A stretch of DNA of 64,000 nt from positions 48,501 to 112,500 of the forward strand of contig CAJHNH020000202.1 in the NCBI GenBank assembly GCA_905116865.2, read 5' to 3'. Positions 32,590-44,514 of the stretch are shown piece by piece. Numbering within the stretch: position 1 is the stretch's first letter; each line of letters opens with the position of its first letter. This stretch comes from Candidula unifasciata (lineage: Eukaryota > Mollusca > Gastropoda > Stylommatophora > Geomitridae). The notes below the pieces were generated by a model. It was given only the letters and a program-made list of their open reading frames with translations, did not search any database and was not told where the DNA came from. The translations under genes and the position numbers were made by a program.

Positions 32590-33620
32590 CTGAAGATAGG
32601 TCCACTTCAGCAGCCACCTCCGACTACTTCTACATCCTACAGAAGACAGTATGGTCTTCTCTGGTAACTTTGTCTCCTTCTTTCTTATTCCGAGCCCTTG
32701 AGGTTCACTGCTGCAGATATCACCTGCCTCCACTCATCTCTCTGGTTGGTTTTCTCTTTCCAGTTGGTGACACCGTTTGCAGGTCTTTCTGGACATTATC
32801 TCTCCGTCATCTTCTTTGTTTGCCTTGTGGTCTATGACCATTCAGCTCCCTTGTGTAAACAGTTTTTACCTCTCTGTTATCTGACATTCTCTCAATATGC
32901 CTCAACCATTTCAACCTATTATCTCTCATGATGCCAGTGATCAGGGGTGATTTAAACAGATTATGAATTTTGTTGTTGCTTCTCACTCTCCATTCCCGGC
33001 TGTTTACATCTTCGATAGATCCAAAGATTTGTCGTAATACTCTGTTTAAAAAAAAACCTGTAATAAGCCTTCATCTCTTTTAGTTGTACTCCAAGTTTCA
33101 GAGCCCTATAAAACATATTAACGTTTTATATATTTTGATCTTTGTGTTGCAAGATAGAAACTTTGACTTTTGTCTATGTTGAAGGGCATAGTATACTTTA
33201 TTTCAAGATTGTATTTTACTTTTTATCTCTTCTGTCAGCATGTTGGAGCAGTTAAAGTTTGCACCCATGTACTTATATGTTTCTGTTCGTTTGATTTTCA
33301 TATCATTGACTTGTATGTGATCAGAGTTTGTATCCTTTCCCTGTCTTGTTATTATCATGTATTATGTCTTATCTTGATTTATAACTAGTCCCATTTTCTG
33401 AGCTGCTTCTTTTAAAAGAGTCAGCGTTTTTACAGTCTCTAGTTCATTTTCTCCAACAATATGAATGTTGCATAACTAAGTATCCTTGTAGTTTCTCCTA
33501 TAGAACACTGCTTTAAATGTCCTTATAATTCTCTAGTAACACTGACCGTATATCATGTTTTCATATGCACACTTTGGTTCTCATCATTGCTTTGTTTTGT
33601 GCACTGTGCTTAAGATCTCT
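32590..33620 (-). pseudogene. LINE ORF2 C-terminal half, degenerate (minus)
   Basis: Broken minus-strand frames read ALKLGVQLKEMKAYYRFFF, GNGEWRVRS-like text, RLKWLRHIERMSDNREVKTV and GKQRRWRDNVQKDLQTVS. Order and content fit the end of a non-LTR reverse transcriptase with many stops. Confidence 0.55.
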
Positions 33621-33885
33621 AGTGTATAATCTGTGATGAAAGGAGACTGAAGCAATAATGGAGCACTGGTGTCCATAAAGGTTAGTTATTTAGATGCCAT
33701 CTTTGCAATGAAAGTTGGCTGTAATGGAATCTTCAGCCTGCTCTCTTTTGCCCTGGATATACACTCTCTCAGACTGCTATCATCAATCTGTTGATGTTAT
33801 CCTCCCACTTGTATTGCTGTTGCCTCTTGCTCTCTCACCTTCAACCTTACCCTCCAGCATGGTTTTTATAGGAGTGTTCTGTCTT

Positions 33886-34030
33886 TTAACTCTTTAAGTC
33901 CCAGGGAATGCACCATAATTTCATTGGTTGCTACCTGGAAACCCAATGAAAGCAAGATGCATCGATTTTAGTCTTTCTCAGCATCACCCCTTGGGCCTCT
34001 GATGCTTAACCCTGGGACTCAAAGAGTGAA
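33886..34030. mobile_element. TTAA-type MITE, best-preserved ends
   Basis: TTAACTCTTTAAGTCCCAGG pairs with the inverse CCTGGGACTCAAAGAGTGAA. The total is 145 bp. Confidence 0.55.
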
Positions 34031-34344
34031 TATTTCTTTATCCCTTTTGTTTCTTTTTAAATATTTTTTTTTTTTCAAATTTATGTAGCAACTCTCTTAA
34101 CTCATTGTCTTTTTAAAAACTCTGTTTTCGATTCGATGAATTACAACTTATTCTTTTGTATATCCACATCTCCAGAGACTCAGTACAATTGTCTAATTGA
34201 TTGTTTATTGTCTAGGTCTCTGCACCATGAACATGTTCATTAGCAAATCAAAACTCAACGTAGTATCTTTAGAAGGGGGAAGAGACCTTGTTTGTATACA
34301 AATTGCTAATATTACATTGAGAGAATCAGGAGGCCCTAAATATA

Positions 34345-34430
34345 ACCTGGCCATGAGTATGGCCTAACGGCTGAATGGGGTTTCTGGGACCCCTCCACGG
34401 GGGATCCTCATTCGCATGGTGGCACTTAGT
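34345..34430. mobile_element. Repeat family E fragment
   Basis: TCCTCATTCGCATGGTGGCAC matches 14400-14435. Confidence 0.6.
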
Positions 34431-34556
34431 GTCGGCGTAACGCTCACCACATTACCCACCCGGTGTCGATTGGTCTGTAAAAATATGGGACGCTCTTCCC
34501 AAATGCTGGATGCGCTTACAGCATGAAAAATGATCTTTACTTTACTTTACCTTGAG
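34430..34556 (+). mobile_element. SINE family A 3' half
   Basis: GTAACGCTCACCACATTACC, TCGATTGGTCTGTAAAAATA and a TTTACTTTACTTT tail. Confidence 0.7.
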
Positions 34557-35104
34557 AGAATAAAGTAAAGCTAAGATGATAAGTTATTCCTTTTGTTACG
34601 GCTGGTGTATTTTGATCATTATTTTGATTATGTATTTTTGATACTAATTAAGGCCCGTAGAGTTGTTTGTTTCAATTTTTTTTTTCTGGGAAAGTTATTG
34701 TTTTGTTTTTGCAAATATTTTTTGGGCGGAAAATCCCACAATTTCATGACAAATGGTTCATATAATTGGTGGGCGAAAAATTTAAGGATTATTTTTCTCT
34801 ACTTCTATGTTTTATTTTCAGTATTTGCTCATTCCATGACTATTCTTTTTTTTTCCTTTGTAACGCAACAAATAATTGTTTGACTTCTGTTGCTAGTTGC
34901 TTTGTTTAAAAATTAATTGTTTGTTGCAAGTTAAAATAAGAATAATTGATACGACACAGATTATATTGAAGTGTTTGCTACCTACCAACAATGGAAGTAA
35001 TTTACATGTTGTATATCACAATAAATATTCACTTTACAATTATAGAACAGTATGCGTCACAATGAGTTATTTATCACTGTTCACTCTGATATACTTAGAC
35101 AATA
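34557..35104. other. AT-rich intergenic sequence, nothing recognised
   Basis: Short hydrophobic ORFs without support. Confidence 0.4.
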
Positions 35105-35346
35105 AGTTAGAGTCAGGGTCGAGAGGATCGACTTCATTGCATCAGGATTAATCCCATATGGCTTGCTCTCTCTCCACAGAATGGCTACCCACCTGTGAGA
35201 GCATTGCACAGGGAATGAACTCTGCAGCTCCAGCGATCCCCAGGGATCTCCATAAAAATTGCATTCATGAACCGAACGGCACCAGCATGAAACCAACCCA
35301 CAAATGTGAGGCAAACGTCTTGACCACTTCGCCACAGAGACCCCTA
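35105..35346 (-). mobile_element. SINE family C, best copy
   Basis: The reverse copy ends in CTTGACCACTTCGCCACAGA, the inverse of a tRNA-like A-box region. Confidence 0.7.
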
Positions 35347-35401
35347 GTTTAGCTTGCTGTGTATAGTTTAGTGACATGGCAGTTTTTCAGTAACTGTATA
35401 G

Positions 35402-35672
35402 TATTTCTTCTTCTTCTTTGCGTTCACCAGCTGTAAACTCTGGCAGAAAGTTCTGGTTGTTCATCCAATTTTGGACTGCAGTCCTGTTCCAGAATCTGAG
35501 TGTTGCCTGTGCATCCGTTTTACAGATCTGACTCTTTTGTATGCAGACGGCTGGTTCCTCTCAGGCAGATGCACTCCGACTTCAATTAGTCGACTCTTAT
35601 AACATACTTTTGAGTAGGCAGTGGGTCTATTCTTTTTTCCCTCTATAATAGGGCCCCAGAACCCAGACTGGG
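35402..35672 (-). mobile_element. SINE family B (minus)
   Basis: A TTCTTCTTCTTTGCGTTCACC start, AGATCTGACTCTTTTGTATG and GGGCCCCAGAACCCAGAC end: a complete reverse copy. Confidence 0.8.
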
Positions 35673-35799
35673 ATGTTCAGTATTTAAGATGACTAGAATT
35701 TTATAAATACTAGTTGTTTCAGTGAGTGTCTTTCCTGGGAAAAACACAGTGTCTTATCTAGCTTGTGTCTTGCAATAATACATTGTTGATACAGTAAAT

Positions 35800-36050
35800 G
35801 TAAAGGACCCTTTCCCATGCCTGCAGTCCTACTGGGCTTATAGGGCTAGATTTATATTTTATAGACCAATCGATGCTTGGCGGATGATACTGTCAGCCTC
35901 CTGTACATCCCAGGACTTCACCTGGTTCCCATTTAAGGCTGGGGAACCTGGGTCTTTTTTTTTCCAAAGTCCAGCACTGTTCAGATTTGAACCAATGACT
36001 TTTGGATCCACAGGCGAGCCTGTGGCCACTACACTATGGTGGCTGCCCAA
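35800..36050 (-). mobile_element. SINE family A (minus)
   Basis: The body is followed by the tRNA-like head CCTGTGGCCACTACACTATGG. Confidence 0.75.
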
Positions 36051-36064
36051 TAATTATTCTTTAG

Positions 36065-36937
36065 GGCTATCCTCCGAATAATGGGCAGAAAATATGGCGG
36101 CCAAAAACAGGGCCTCAGTCACGTGTCACTTGGGCACTTCCGGTGACCTAATTTGCGAACTGATTTGATTTGATTGATTTGATTTGATTCAAGAACCGAC
36201 ATCACAGCACTTGGGGCATTCCCATAAGCGCTCCATCCCCATCTTCAGCAGCCAGCAAAGAGTTCCGATACTAATGGTGCCAGTAGCTTTCTGATTAAAC
36301 GTCCGTCTTGCCTTTCCTCTTAGCCTTGAGCTTCTGCCAGAACCTCTCGTCACCCCCAACTGCATCAATCTCACCAGACTGTTGTGATTCATCTGTTCCT
36401 CCGCATTGTACACGCTCTCCCACAAGGCACTAACCACGTCTGCCCTATCATCTAGCAGTATTCCACCAAGTTGTGCAGAGCCAGCCAGTCTGTGCTCCTG
36501 TTCATTTCCCAACACACCGGCGTAACCCGGTGAACAAATCCAGACAATACTCCTCACTTGTGTCCTCCGCAGCAAAGCATGCCACTCTGCACGAAGCATA
36601 CCTGTTCTGATCTTCCTTAGCATGCTTTCTGAATCAGTTACAATTACAATGTGTGTGTGTGTGTCATGTTCTCTAGCCAGCGGAAAGCTACAGTGACCGC
36701 CTCCACCTCCATTCTTAAGCTGGATGTTGTGGTATCATATTCTAGGCTCTCCTGCACCAAACGTCGACCATTAACTTTTGCTAAAAAGCCCCAAACACAC
36801 TACTACCACCGCCGAGAGTATCCCCCATGCCGCTTACGCTCAAGTCGCCAGAAGTACGCAACTGACACGTAACTGAGGCTCTCTTAGGGTCTTCTTTGCG
36901 GCCGCCATAATATGTGCCCGTTATTCGGAGGATAGCC
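36065..36937. mobile_element. 873-bp TIR-bounded element carrying an RNase H-like frame
   Basis: Both ends start GGCTATCCTCCGAATAA and stay similar for about 38 bp (inverse of CATAATATGTGCCCGTTATT at the right). The inside is nearly filled by an RNase H-like frame on the minus strand. No clear target duplication is seen; TTCTTT occurs near both ends. Confidence 0.7.
36187..36800 (-). pseudogene. RNase H-like retroelement protein, C-terminal part
   Basis: Allowing one frameshift near 36650, the minus strand reads WGFLAKVNGRR, RMEVEAVTVAFRWLE (expected Glu), VTDSESMLRKIR (expected Asp), and SPGYAGVLGNEQEHRLAG, which corresponds to PGHAGVxGNExADxLAG. The last catalytic Asp position is changed and the first catalytic Asp is not visible. 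The tail has NQKATGTISIGTLCWLLKMG and ECPKCCDV. It probably derives from a LINE and is likely inactive. Confidence 0.6.
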
Positions 36938-36959
36938 TTCTTTTACTTTCTTAACTCTA

Positions 36960-37095
36960 AATTAAGAGGGCAGTGGGCACATTATGATGTGAATTACAGC
37001 TAGGCTGCAATATCTGCTCTCCTCCTTTCATTGTACCCTGATTGGTGAGAGGTGGGGGGAGGGTTTAACGGGTATTTAATCTTGCACAAGGGTGC
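36960..37095. mobile_element. Repeat family G copy
   Basis: GGGCACATTATGATGTGAATTACAGCTAGGC-type text, shared with 12050-12200 and 61945-62095. Confidence 0.45.
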
Positions 37096-37211
37096 CACGT
37101 AGATCAGCGGAGGAAAGAAGGGGCCTGATAGAGGATGTGCCTGGCCCACGCCACACACACACCACACCATAGACCCGCACACACAAACTCTCAGTTTTTG
37201 TTTTTTCAAGA

Positions 37212-38010
37212 CAATCCTCTGATCCCCTTTGCCTGCAAGATTCTCTGATCATCCCTTGATCACTGCCCCCTGCAACATTCTCTGATCATCCCTTGATCAC
37301 TGCCCCCTGCAACATTTTCTGATCATCTCTTGATCACTGCCTCCTGCAACATTCTCTAATCATCCCTTGATCACTGCCCCCTGCAACATTCTCTGATCAT
37401 CCCGTGATCACTGCCCCCTGCAACATTCTCTGATCATCCCTTGATCACTGCCCCCTGCAACATTCTCTGATCATCCCTTGATCACTGCCCCCTGCAACAT
37501 TCTCTGATCATCCCTTGATCACTGCCCCCTGCAACATTCTCTGATCATCCCTTGATCACTGCCCCCTGCAACATTCTCTGATCATCCCTTGATCACTGCC
37601 CCCTGCAACATTCTCTGATCATCCCTTGATCACTGCCCCCTGCAACATTCTCTGCAGACTCTGATCATCCCTTGATCACTGCCCCCTGCAACATTCTCTG
37701 CAGACTCTGATCATCCCTTGATCACTGCCCCCTGCAACATTCTCTGCAGACTCTGATCATCCCTTGATCACTGCCCCCAGCAACATTCTCTGATCATCCC
37801 TTGAGCACTGCCACTTACAACATTCTCTGCAGACTTTCATCATCCTTTGATCACTGCCCCCTGTAACATTCTGTGATCATCCCTTGATCACTGCCCCCTG
37901 CAACATTCTCTGACCATCCCTTCATCACTGCTGCCTGCAGCATTCTCTGATCATCCCTTGATCACCTCCCCCAGCAACATTCTCTGCAGACTCTGATTAT
38001 CCCTTGATGA
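37212..38010. repeat. 37-bp minisatellite with 47-bp variants, about 20 copies
   Basis: The unit contains TGATCATCCCTTGATCACTG and CCCCCTGCAACATTC. Some units carry an extra CTGCAGACT and cluster near 37650-37760. Each unit holds two TGATCA-type palindromes. Confidence 0.95.
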
Positions 38011-38019
38011 TATCCATAT

Positions 38020-40735
38020 TACCGAGCCAAAGGGTTTACAACTTATGGTTTCTGGATCTAGACTCCCCCAAACAAAATTATCTTTGATTAGCCTACGCAA
38101 GAGTCTCAATGAGGAGAATAATACCCGCCGTGCCCACACTGTCATTGAAGATGGGTTGGGGGGGGGGGGGGGACTTTCATTGGTAAACAAGCAGCAAACC
38201 TGCTGGCTGATAGTTTTCCAGAGGAAAGCAAAATCTTCATGTCTAGAGTGAGAGAAGAAGAAGTGGTGAGAGAACTGAGGAAAATAAAAAAAAGCAAGAA
38301 GATAACCCAGACATAATGAATAAACTTTTCAGTCCCCAAGAACTTGGATGCGCATTAAGAAACCTTAAGAGAAGGAAGGCACCTGGACCTGATCAAATAA
38401 CAAATGAAATGATAGTACACTTGGGACCAGTTGGTAGGCAACGACTCTTAGACCTTATAAACCAATCCTGGGCCCAGGGAACACTTCCTAGGGAATGGAA
38501 GGAGGCAGAAATAGTTCCCATAGCCAAGAAAGGAAAGCCCAAGGAAAACAAATTCAGTTACCGCCCCATAAGCCTTCTAAGCTGCCTTGGAAAGACCATG
38601 GAGAGATTAGTGAACAACAGGTTGCTAATTTCCTGGAAGAAAACAAGATGTTGGATGACAGCCAATCAGGCTTCAGGAGATACAGAAGCACTGATGACCA
38701 AACCTCTTATCTCGCACAGGAAATTGAAGATGCTTTCCAGAAAAAATACAAACTACTAGCTACTTTCTTTGATCTGACTAAAGCATTCGATAAGGTCTGG
38801 AAGAAAGGACTCTTGCTAAAACTAGCAAACTGTGGGATAAAAGGGCATATATTTGCCTGGATTAGAGACTTCCTTTTCATACGCTGTGCGAGAGTCAGAC
38901 TGGAAGATCACAAGAGCAAGCTGGTCAGGTTACAAGAAGGTGTCCCCCAGAGAGGTGTTATATCTGTTTATTCTTTTCATCAATGACCTCTCAAAACAGT
39001 TCACGACTCACATTCACAAGGCGCAGATGACCTGGCCATATGGACTCAAGCTGAACATATAGGAACAACTAAAACAAGAATGCAGGAAGCTATAAATACA
39101 GTTAAAAAATGGACAGACTCTTGGGGAGTAACAATAAACCAAATCGAAACCGTCTCAACTTTTTTCCCTCTTTCCACAAAGCCAGAACAACTTGATCTGT
39201 ACTTAGAAGGCAACATCCTTCCAAAAAAGAATAACCCCACATATTTGGGAGTAAAACTTAACAAAAGGCTAACCTGGAGCACCCACATTTAAGAAATCCA
39301 AAGAAAAGTTACCCTGAGGCTCAGACTTATGAAGAAACTAAGTGGAACAAGCTGGGGTTCAGATGCCAACACTGTACGACAAGTATACACTGGATACGTA
39401 CGACCAAAACTGGAGTATTGCATTAAGAGTATACTCTACTGCATCCAAATCAAACCTACACAAACTTGATAAAATACAGAGCACTGGTCTCAGAATCATC
39501 AGTGGAGGTATGAGAAGCACACCAATTCATGAGCTGGAAGCAACTTGTGGCCTCCAGAGCTTGAGCCTTCGAGGGAAAAAAGGTGCTTACCCTAACAGAA
39601 ACATTTAAACACATGAACAACAAAACCATGCACAGAATAGCAAATAACCTAACAAACAAAAAAAAAAAAAAAACGACTGAAAAGACAATGCTTTCTTATC
39701 TATCAAAATTGTACTACACAAAAAAACAGTGACATCCTTTCTAAAGATCCTTCAACATGGGAAATGATCCAGGCATACAGCACAGACCTACAGCCTAACT
39801 ATACAGTCACAACAACATTTCCAGGCATAGACAGAAAGGCTGAAGAATGTGACCTAGCACTGCATGCAAAGACCCTTGAACATGTCTACAACTGTTATCC
39901 AAAACCCGAAGGGACACACGTATGTACCAATGGATCATTGGAGGGAGCAGACAAAAATGGAGGAGCTGGGCCGGTCATCATGCTGCAAGATGGAACAACA
40001 GTAGAAACGTCATGCGCTTCCGGAAGACTCTCAACAAACTTCAGAGCAGAGCAGCAAGCAATTATTGATTCAGCCAAAGTGCTAGAGGAAAGAAAAATTA
40101 AAAACAGCAAAATTATTTTCCTTTGTGACTGCATGTCAGTCCTCCAGGCGGCTTACAGGGATCCACGAGGCAACATGGAGAGAACTGACCCGCCAGCTAA
40201 ACAGACTCACAGAAAACAATCAAATCGTTCTCCAGTAGATCCCGGCTCACTGCGGCATACCATGAAATGAGTTAGCAGACAGACTTGCAAAAAAATAGAA
40301 CAAAGCAGAAACAACACGCCCATTCACTGTCATTACTAGAAATCAGAACACTTATCAAAGGAAAATACAAGGAATTGTGGAGAGAACAAACTAACAGTAA
40401 ACATTCACAAGACCCCATCAGCAGACTCAACAGAAAGCAACAACAACAATTTTCCGTCTACGAACAGGACACTGCAGGCTCAACTATCACATGCATACAA
40501 TAAAGATTGTACAGTCCCCCCAGTGTGCCTGTCAAACAGGACCACAAACATCTCAGCACATTCTGCAGACCTTCCCACTCTACCTGCAACTTCGAAAAGA
40601 AACCTGGCCTCAAGAGCAAAGTGTGCAGAGCAAGCTATGGGGAACCATGCAGGACCTGCAGCTGACATGCGAGTTCATAGGGGCAACCCACTTGATGGTC
40701 TGATCTGAGCATACGAAACCGAATGCAAAGAAGAA
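38020..40735 (+). mobile_element. Jockey-like LINE, 5'-truncated and dead
   Basis: The reverse transcriptase is readable over several frames: KRRKAPGPDQITNEMIVHLG, SYRPISLLSCLGKTMERLV, SQSGFRRYRSTDDQ, FFDLTKAFDKVW (motif A), EGVPQRGVISV (motif B) and ADDLAIWTQAEHIG (catalytic DD). A thumb region (PTYLGVKLNKRLTWSTHI, VYTGYVRPKLEY) follows, then RNase H and a Cys/His-type tail (CQTGPQTSQHI). Frameshifts lie near 38630, 38970 and 39410, with a stop near 39290. It ends in GAATGCAAAGAAGAAGAAG. Confidence 0.85.
39764..40270 (+). pseudogene. RNase H domain of the jockey-like LINE
   Basis: It reads HVCTNGSLEGADKNGGAG, NFRAEQQAIIDSAKVLEE and IIFLCDCMSVLQAAYR. The first catalytic Asp of the usual TDGS motif is Asn here, while the Glu of RAEQQAI and the Asp of CDCMSV remain. 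The frame breaks after about 168 codons. Confidence 0.75.
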
Positions 40736-41270
40736 GAAGATCAGCCTATGCAAATAATTTGAGAAAATAATTCGGTAAGTCTCGCGACTTTAAGAAAACT
40801 TACTTAATGTGCTTTCCGTATTTTGATCTAATAGTCATGCAAGAAAATGCAGAAGTTCAGAAGCTAGTGACAAGCACAGGAAGAAAATGCTTCTAGGAAA
40901 AAAGAATTCGCGTGTGTGAACACAGTTATGATTAATTCGTCTTTAAATAAATCTACGCTACAGGAATAGCCCTGTTGGCATATTTATAACCAAATTCTGT
41001 TAATTTCCGTTGAAACTAAAATGCACTATAAACTGCAAGCTCAGAACTAAAGTAGTATTAATAGCCAGTAATCCGGGTTATAGGTCATGGCTTGATGTGG
41101 CCAGAGAAGGGACGGACGGAAATGTTGGCTCGTTAATCTGTTTTGAGGTTGTAATCTTTGGGCTCTGCTTTATGTGTGTATGTACGCGTGTGTGTCAAGA
41201 GAGACAGAGAGGGGATGACGGTAAGGAAGACAGAGACGGATAGACAAACGAAAATAACCAGACGCGCGTA

Positions 41271-41280
<10 letters not shown>
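40736..41280. other. Intergenic sequence with nothing recognised
   Basis: No supported feature before the AT repeat. Confidence 0.4.

Positions 41281-41352
<72 letters not shown>
41281..41352. repeat. (AT)n microsatellite
   Basis: About 35 AT units next to the start of the following repeat element. Confidence 0.95.
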
Positions 41353-41353
<1 letters not shown>

Positions 41354-43488
41354 TAGCTGTACCCGGCCACGCGTTGCTGTGGCATAGTTTGGCTAAATGG
41401 AAATGAAAGAAAATAGAAAACGCACGTGTCTAATACAATCATTGTCTGCTCAGATAGTCTTTGATCCCCGCCCACCACCACAACTAAATCCACCTACTAC
41501 TATCTCCCTCATCAAAGGTTTTTGGAAAAGAAAGACAATGGAAATCGTACGTGTCTAATACAGTTAATGTCGCAATCATTCTCTGCACAGATATAGCGAT
41601 AGTCTGGTTTTCCAACTTTAGAACACGCACCTTATAATTGTGTCTTTATATTAGTGGTCGTTTAAATGGTGTTATTAGCACAGTAACAAAAATGGTTATT
41701 TGGTTATCACATGCTAAAGCTGTTTGTATTTTTATAGGGGACGGAAGTAAAGCTACAACTGTACTTGTGAATAACAAAGTAAGTCGTAAAAAAATAGAAA
41801 AGCGGAGGTAGCGTTAGTAAAATATAAACAAATTAGGTAATGAGAACTTGAAAATCAAGTGTAAAGCTCTTTAATTTCTCTTAAATTTAAGTCATTACCC
41901 CCTCCCCTCTTCCACCGACTACTGCTCTCTCCCTCTTCGAAGGATTTGAAAATCACTAACTGGCGATATTTTGTTGTTGCTGTAACTGACATTGACATCC
42001 CTGTCCATCTGGACTAAAATAGGGAGCAGGAATTGTAAAAGGTAGTGAATAGGGCTAGTGTAATATTTACCACATCATCCTTCAAGTACCAGTACAACTA
42101 CTAAAATAATGTCACTGCTATCTGTGTTACCATCGGAGTAGACAGAGAGTCGTGAGCCAGAAGATTTGGTTCCGCATGGCTAGTGCTGTCGCTACAGACT
42201 TGTCAGGTTAGGATGTATAATTTCACTTGCCGACAGAAGAACGCCATAACCTTACCGGCGGTCTTCACATGAGAGAACTATGGTGTAACAACTATTACTG
42301 CTGCTGCTACTTTAAGTGGGTAAAGCAGTTACTGTGACTTTAAGCTCTCTCAGTTAATAGTTTGCCCCCCCCCCCCTCCCCCCAAATTCACTGACAACTC
42401 TTTCCCTCATTCAAGTAGTTGGGAGAAAAAAAACCACTTGAAAAGCAAACGAACACAGGAAAAAAACACCATAATTAGGAAATGAACGCCATTGTAAACA
42501 GCACAGCTTAAAATTCCAACACAGATGAAATAACTAAATCTAAATGAAAATCTATAAAATTTCAGCGTAACCATGCAATCGGAAAGTTTAACAATGCAAT
42601 CATAAGTATGCGAAATGGTCAAATTTAATTATCAAATGGTTTACCCATTTACTTGTTTTTTTTTTTTTTTTTTTTTAATATTAAGGCAACATGGCTAGTG
42701 CTGTCACCACGACAGAGCAGATAAGGATATTATTTTAGTCCGGGGTAAAAAAAAAAATTAACGACTGCGGATTCGAACCCAGGTCTACCGCACATGAACC
42801 CAGCGTTCTAACCATTCGACCAAGCAGCCACTTAATAGGATCAACGAAAAGAGAACTCAACTATTAGAAATGTGAGTCCCTACTAATGTGTCGCGATGAA
42901 AACACAATTCAAAACCGCAGGCAATTGTTTTCTCGTAGACAGATACTCCAGATATATTAATGAAATAGATATCGCACGTGTCTAACACGGTTAATGAAGT
43001 TAATGTCGCAGTCACTATCTGCGCCGACGTCGAGATAGTCCTTGATTGCCCCCCCCCCCCCCCACCCCTCGAAGGTTGTTTGAAAAAAAAACAGAAAATA
43101 GAAATCGTGTTTAATATGGTTATTGTGGCAAATATAGAGATAGTCTTGTTTGCTGTACCACGACCTACTCTATGTATTAGTATTAGAGAAGGCGTTGGCT
43201 GCACGTAACTCGCCGGCGAATGGTAAATACGGCGCATGCGCAATTACTAACGTGGCTATAATTAAAAAAATCACTAAAGTTATAAATATTAGTTGCGTAT
43301 ATTTTGGCATAAATTGTGGTCACCTCTCTCTAACAGTGACAGGTTGAATTTCAAACCACGACAGTTCAAAATCCGGTATCACAACAAACATATCCTGAAA
43401 ATTTCAGCTAAATCGGTTCAGTAGTTTCCGAGTCTATAGGGGTGAAACAAACACACAAACATTGATTTTTATATATATAGATATATAT
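41353..43488 (+). mobile_element. 2.1-kb LINE-like repeat (ACTAGCTG...CGAGTCTATAGG type)
   Basis: It starts ACTAGCTGTACCCGGCCACG and ends with AATCGGTTCAGTAGTTTCCG, AGTCTATAGGGGTGAAACAA and TTTTTATATATATAGAT. Such termini are widespread in invertebrate genomes next to AT repeats and resemble non-LTR 3' ends; this is from general knowledge. No protein frame is intact. A module with CGTGTCTAATAC and GATAGTCTTTGAT recurs about four times inside. Confidence 0.55.
42760..42831 (-). pseudogene. tRNA-like sequence (SINE head or tRNA pseudogene)
   Basis: On the minus strand it begins GTGGCTGCTTGGTCGAATGG and has box B GGGTTCGAATCC. The 7-bp acceptor halves can pair with three G-U pairs, but the T-stem and D-stem are poor, so it is not a functional tRNA gene. 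Confidence 0.5.
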
Positions 43489-44514
43489 ATGCACGTAAGT
43501 ACTGTACGAGACAGCGGGGGTGTGAGCATGAGATAAAAAGACAGATGTATCTATGCACACACAAAAAAAAAACAACCAGATGTGTGTATACTCGCGTGTG
43601 TGTGTTGTGTGTGCTGAGATGAGATGAGATGGGAGTGAGGTTAAGATACATAGACGGAGATACGAATAACAGTAATCAGAAAGATTTACGGTATGACTTT
43701 GAAATGTAATAACGAAAATGCAGGTGGGCAGGCAGACAAAAAAAAACACCCCACCCATTTTAGCGAATAAACACAAGGACGAGTGTAGCAAACGGATAGA
43801 CAGACAGGTGCAGAAACTTATAGAATCAGAATAAAAGGAACAGTGACGGTAAGCTCTGTAATGCTTAAAATAAAACTGAGCTACAGCGCCGTTAGCTCTT
43901 ACAGAATTTTAAAGGAAGATTGTAGCGATCACACAATCACATAATCACAAAATTATAATTCATTACCAATAGTGAGTGTGTTTGTGCATGTATATGTGTT
44001 TGTGTCTGTGAATGATGTTTGTGGCACTGAGTGTTGTGTATATGAGTGCTGTGTCTGTATGTGAATTCCAGAGAAATTGGACTAAAAAGCTCAACAAAAT
44101 GGGAAAGAGGAAAACGTGCACAAAACAACACAACGTAACGTTTCGACCGGGCAGCCTTTTTCAAACATAAGTGAAATACACAAGCGAGGAATGGAGGGTA
44201 TGTAGATCTCTAAGGGGTGACGTGAGCGACGTTTAAAAAAATGTGGTGCAGAATAAATGAAATAAAATAAAATAAACGATGGCTAAAAAATATAGTCACA
44301 ATACTGGGAATAAAAGAAATGCAAGTGTTAATGATACATAAATGATACTGATCAGAAATAGAAAAAAGTAATAATATGAAATAAAATAATTAACATTTAA
44401 AATCTGATAAGATTAGAACTATTTAGATGAAGGTATGTTGGATTTTGATACCACTTGGACTAAGAACGCCAAGGCTGCGGATAAGGCGATTTTCCAAAGC
44501 GAGGCAGGTAGTAT
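43489..44514. other. Intergenic sequence with nothing recognised
   Basis: GT-rich low complexity at 43960-44060, otherwise no feature. Confidence 0.4.

Noticed and set aside
37212..38010. CRISPR-like array because of regular repeats
   Set aside because: The units are contiguous tandem copies without variable spacers, and the DNA is eukaryotic.
42760..42831. Functional tRNA gene
   Set aside because: The T-stem and D-stem do not pair properly and no clear anticodon loop forms, so it is a tRNA-derived repeat.
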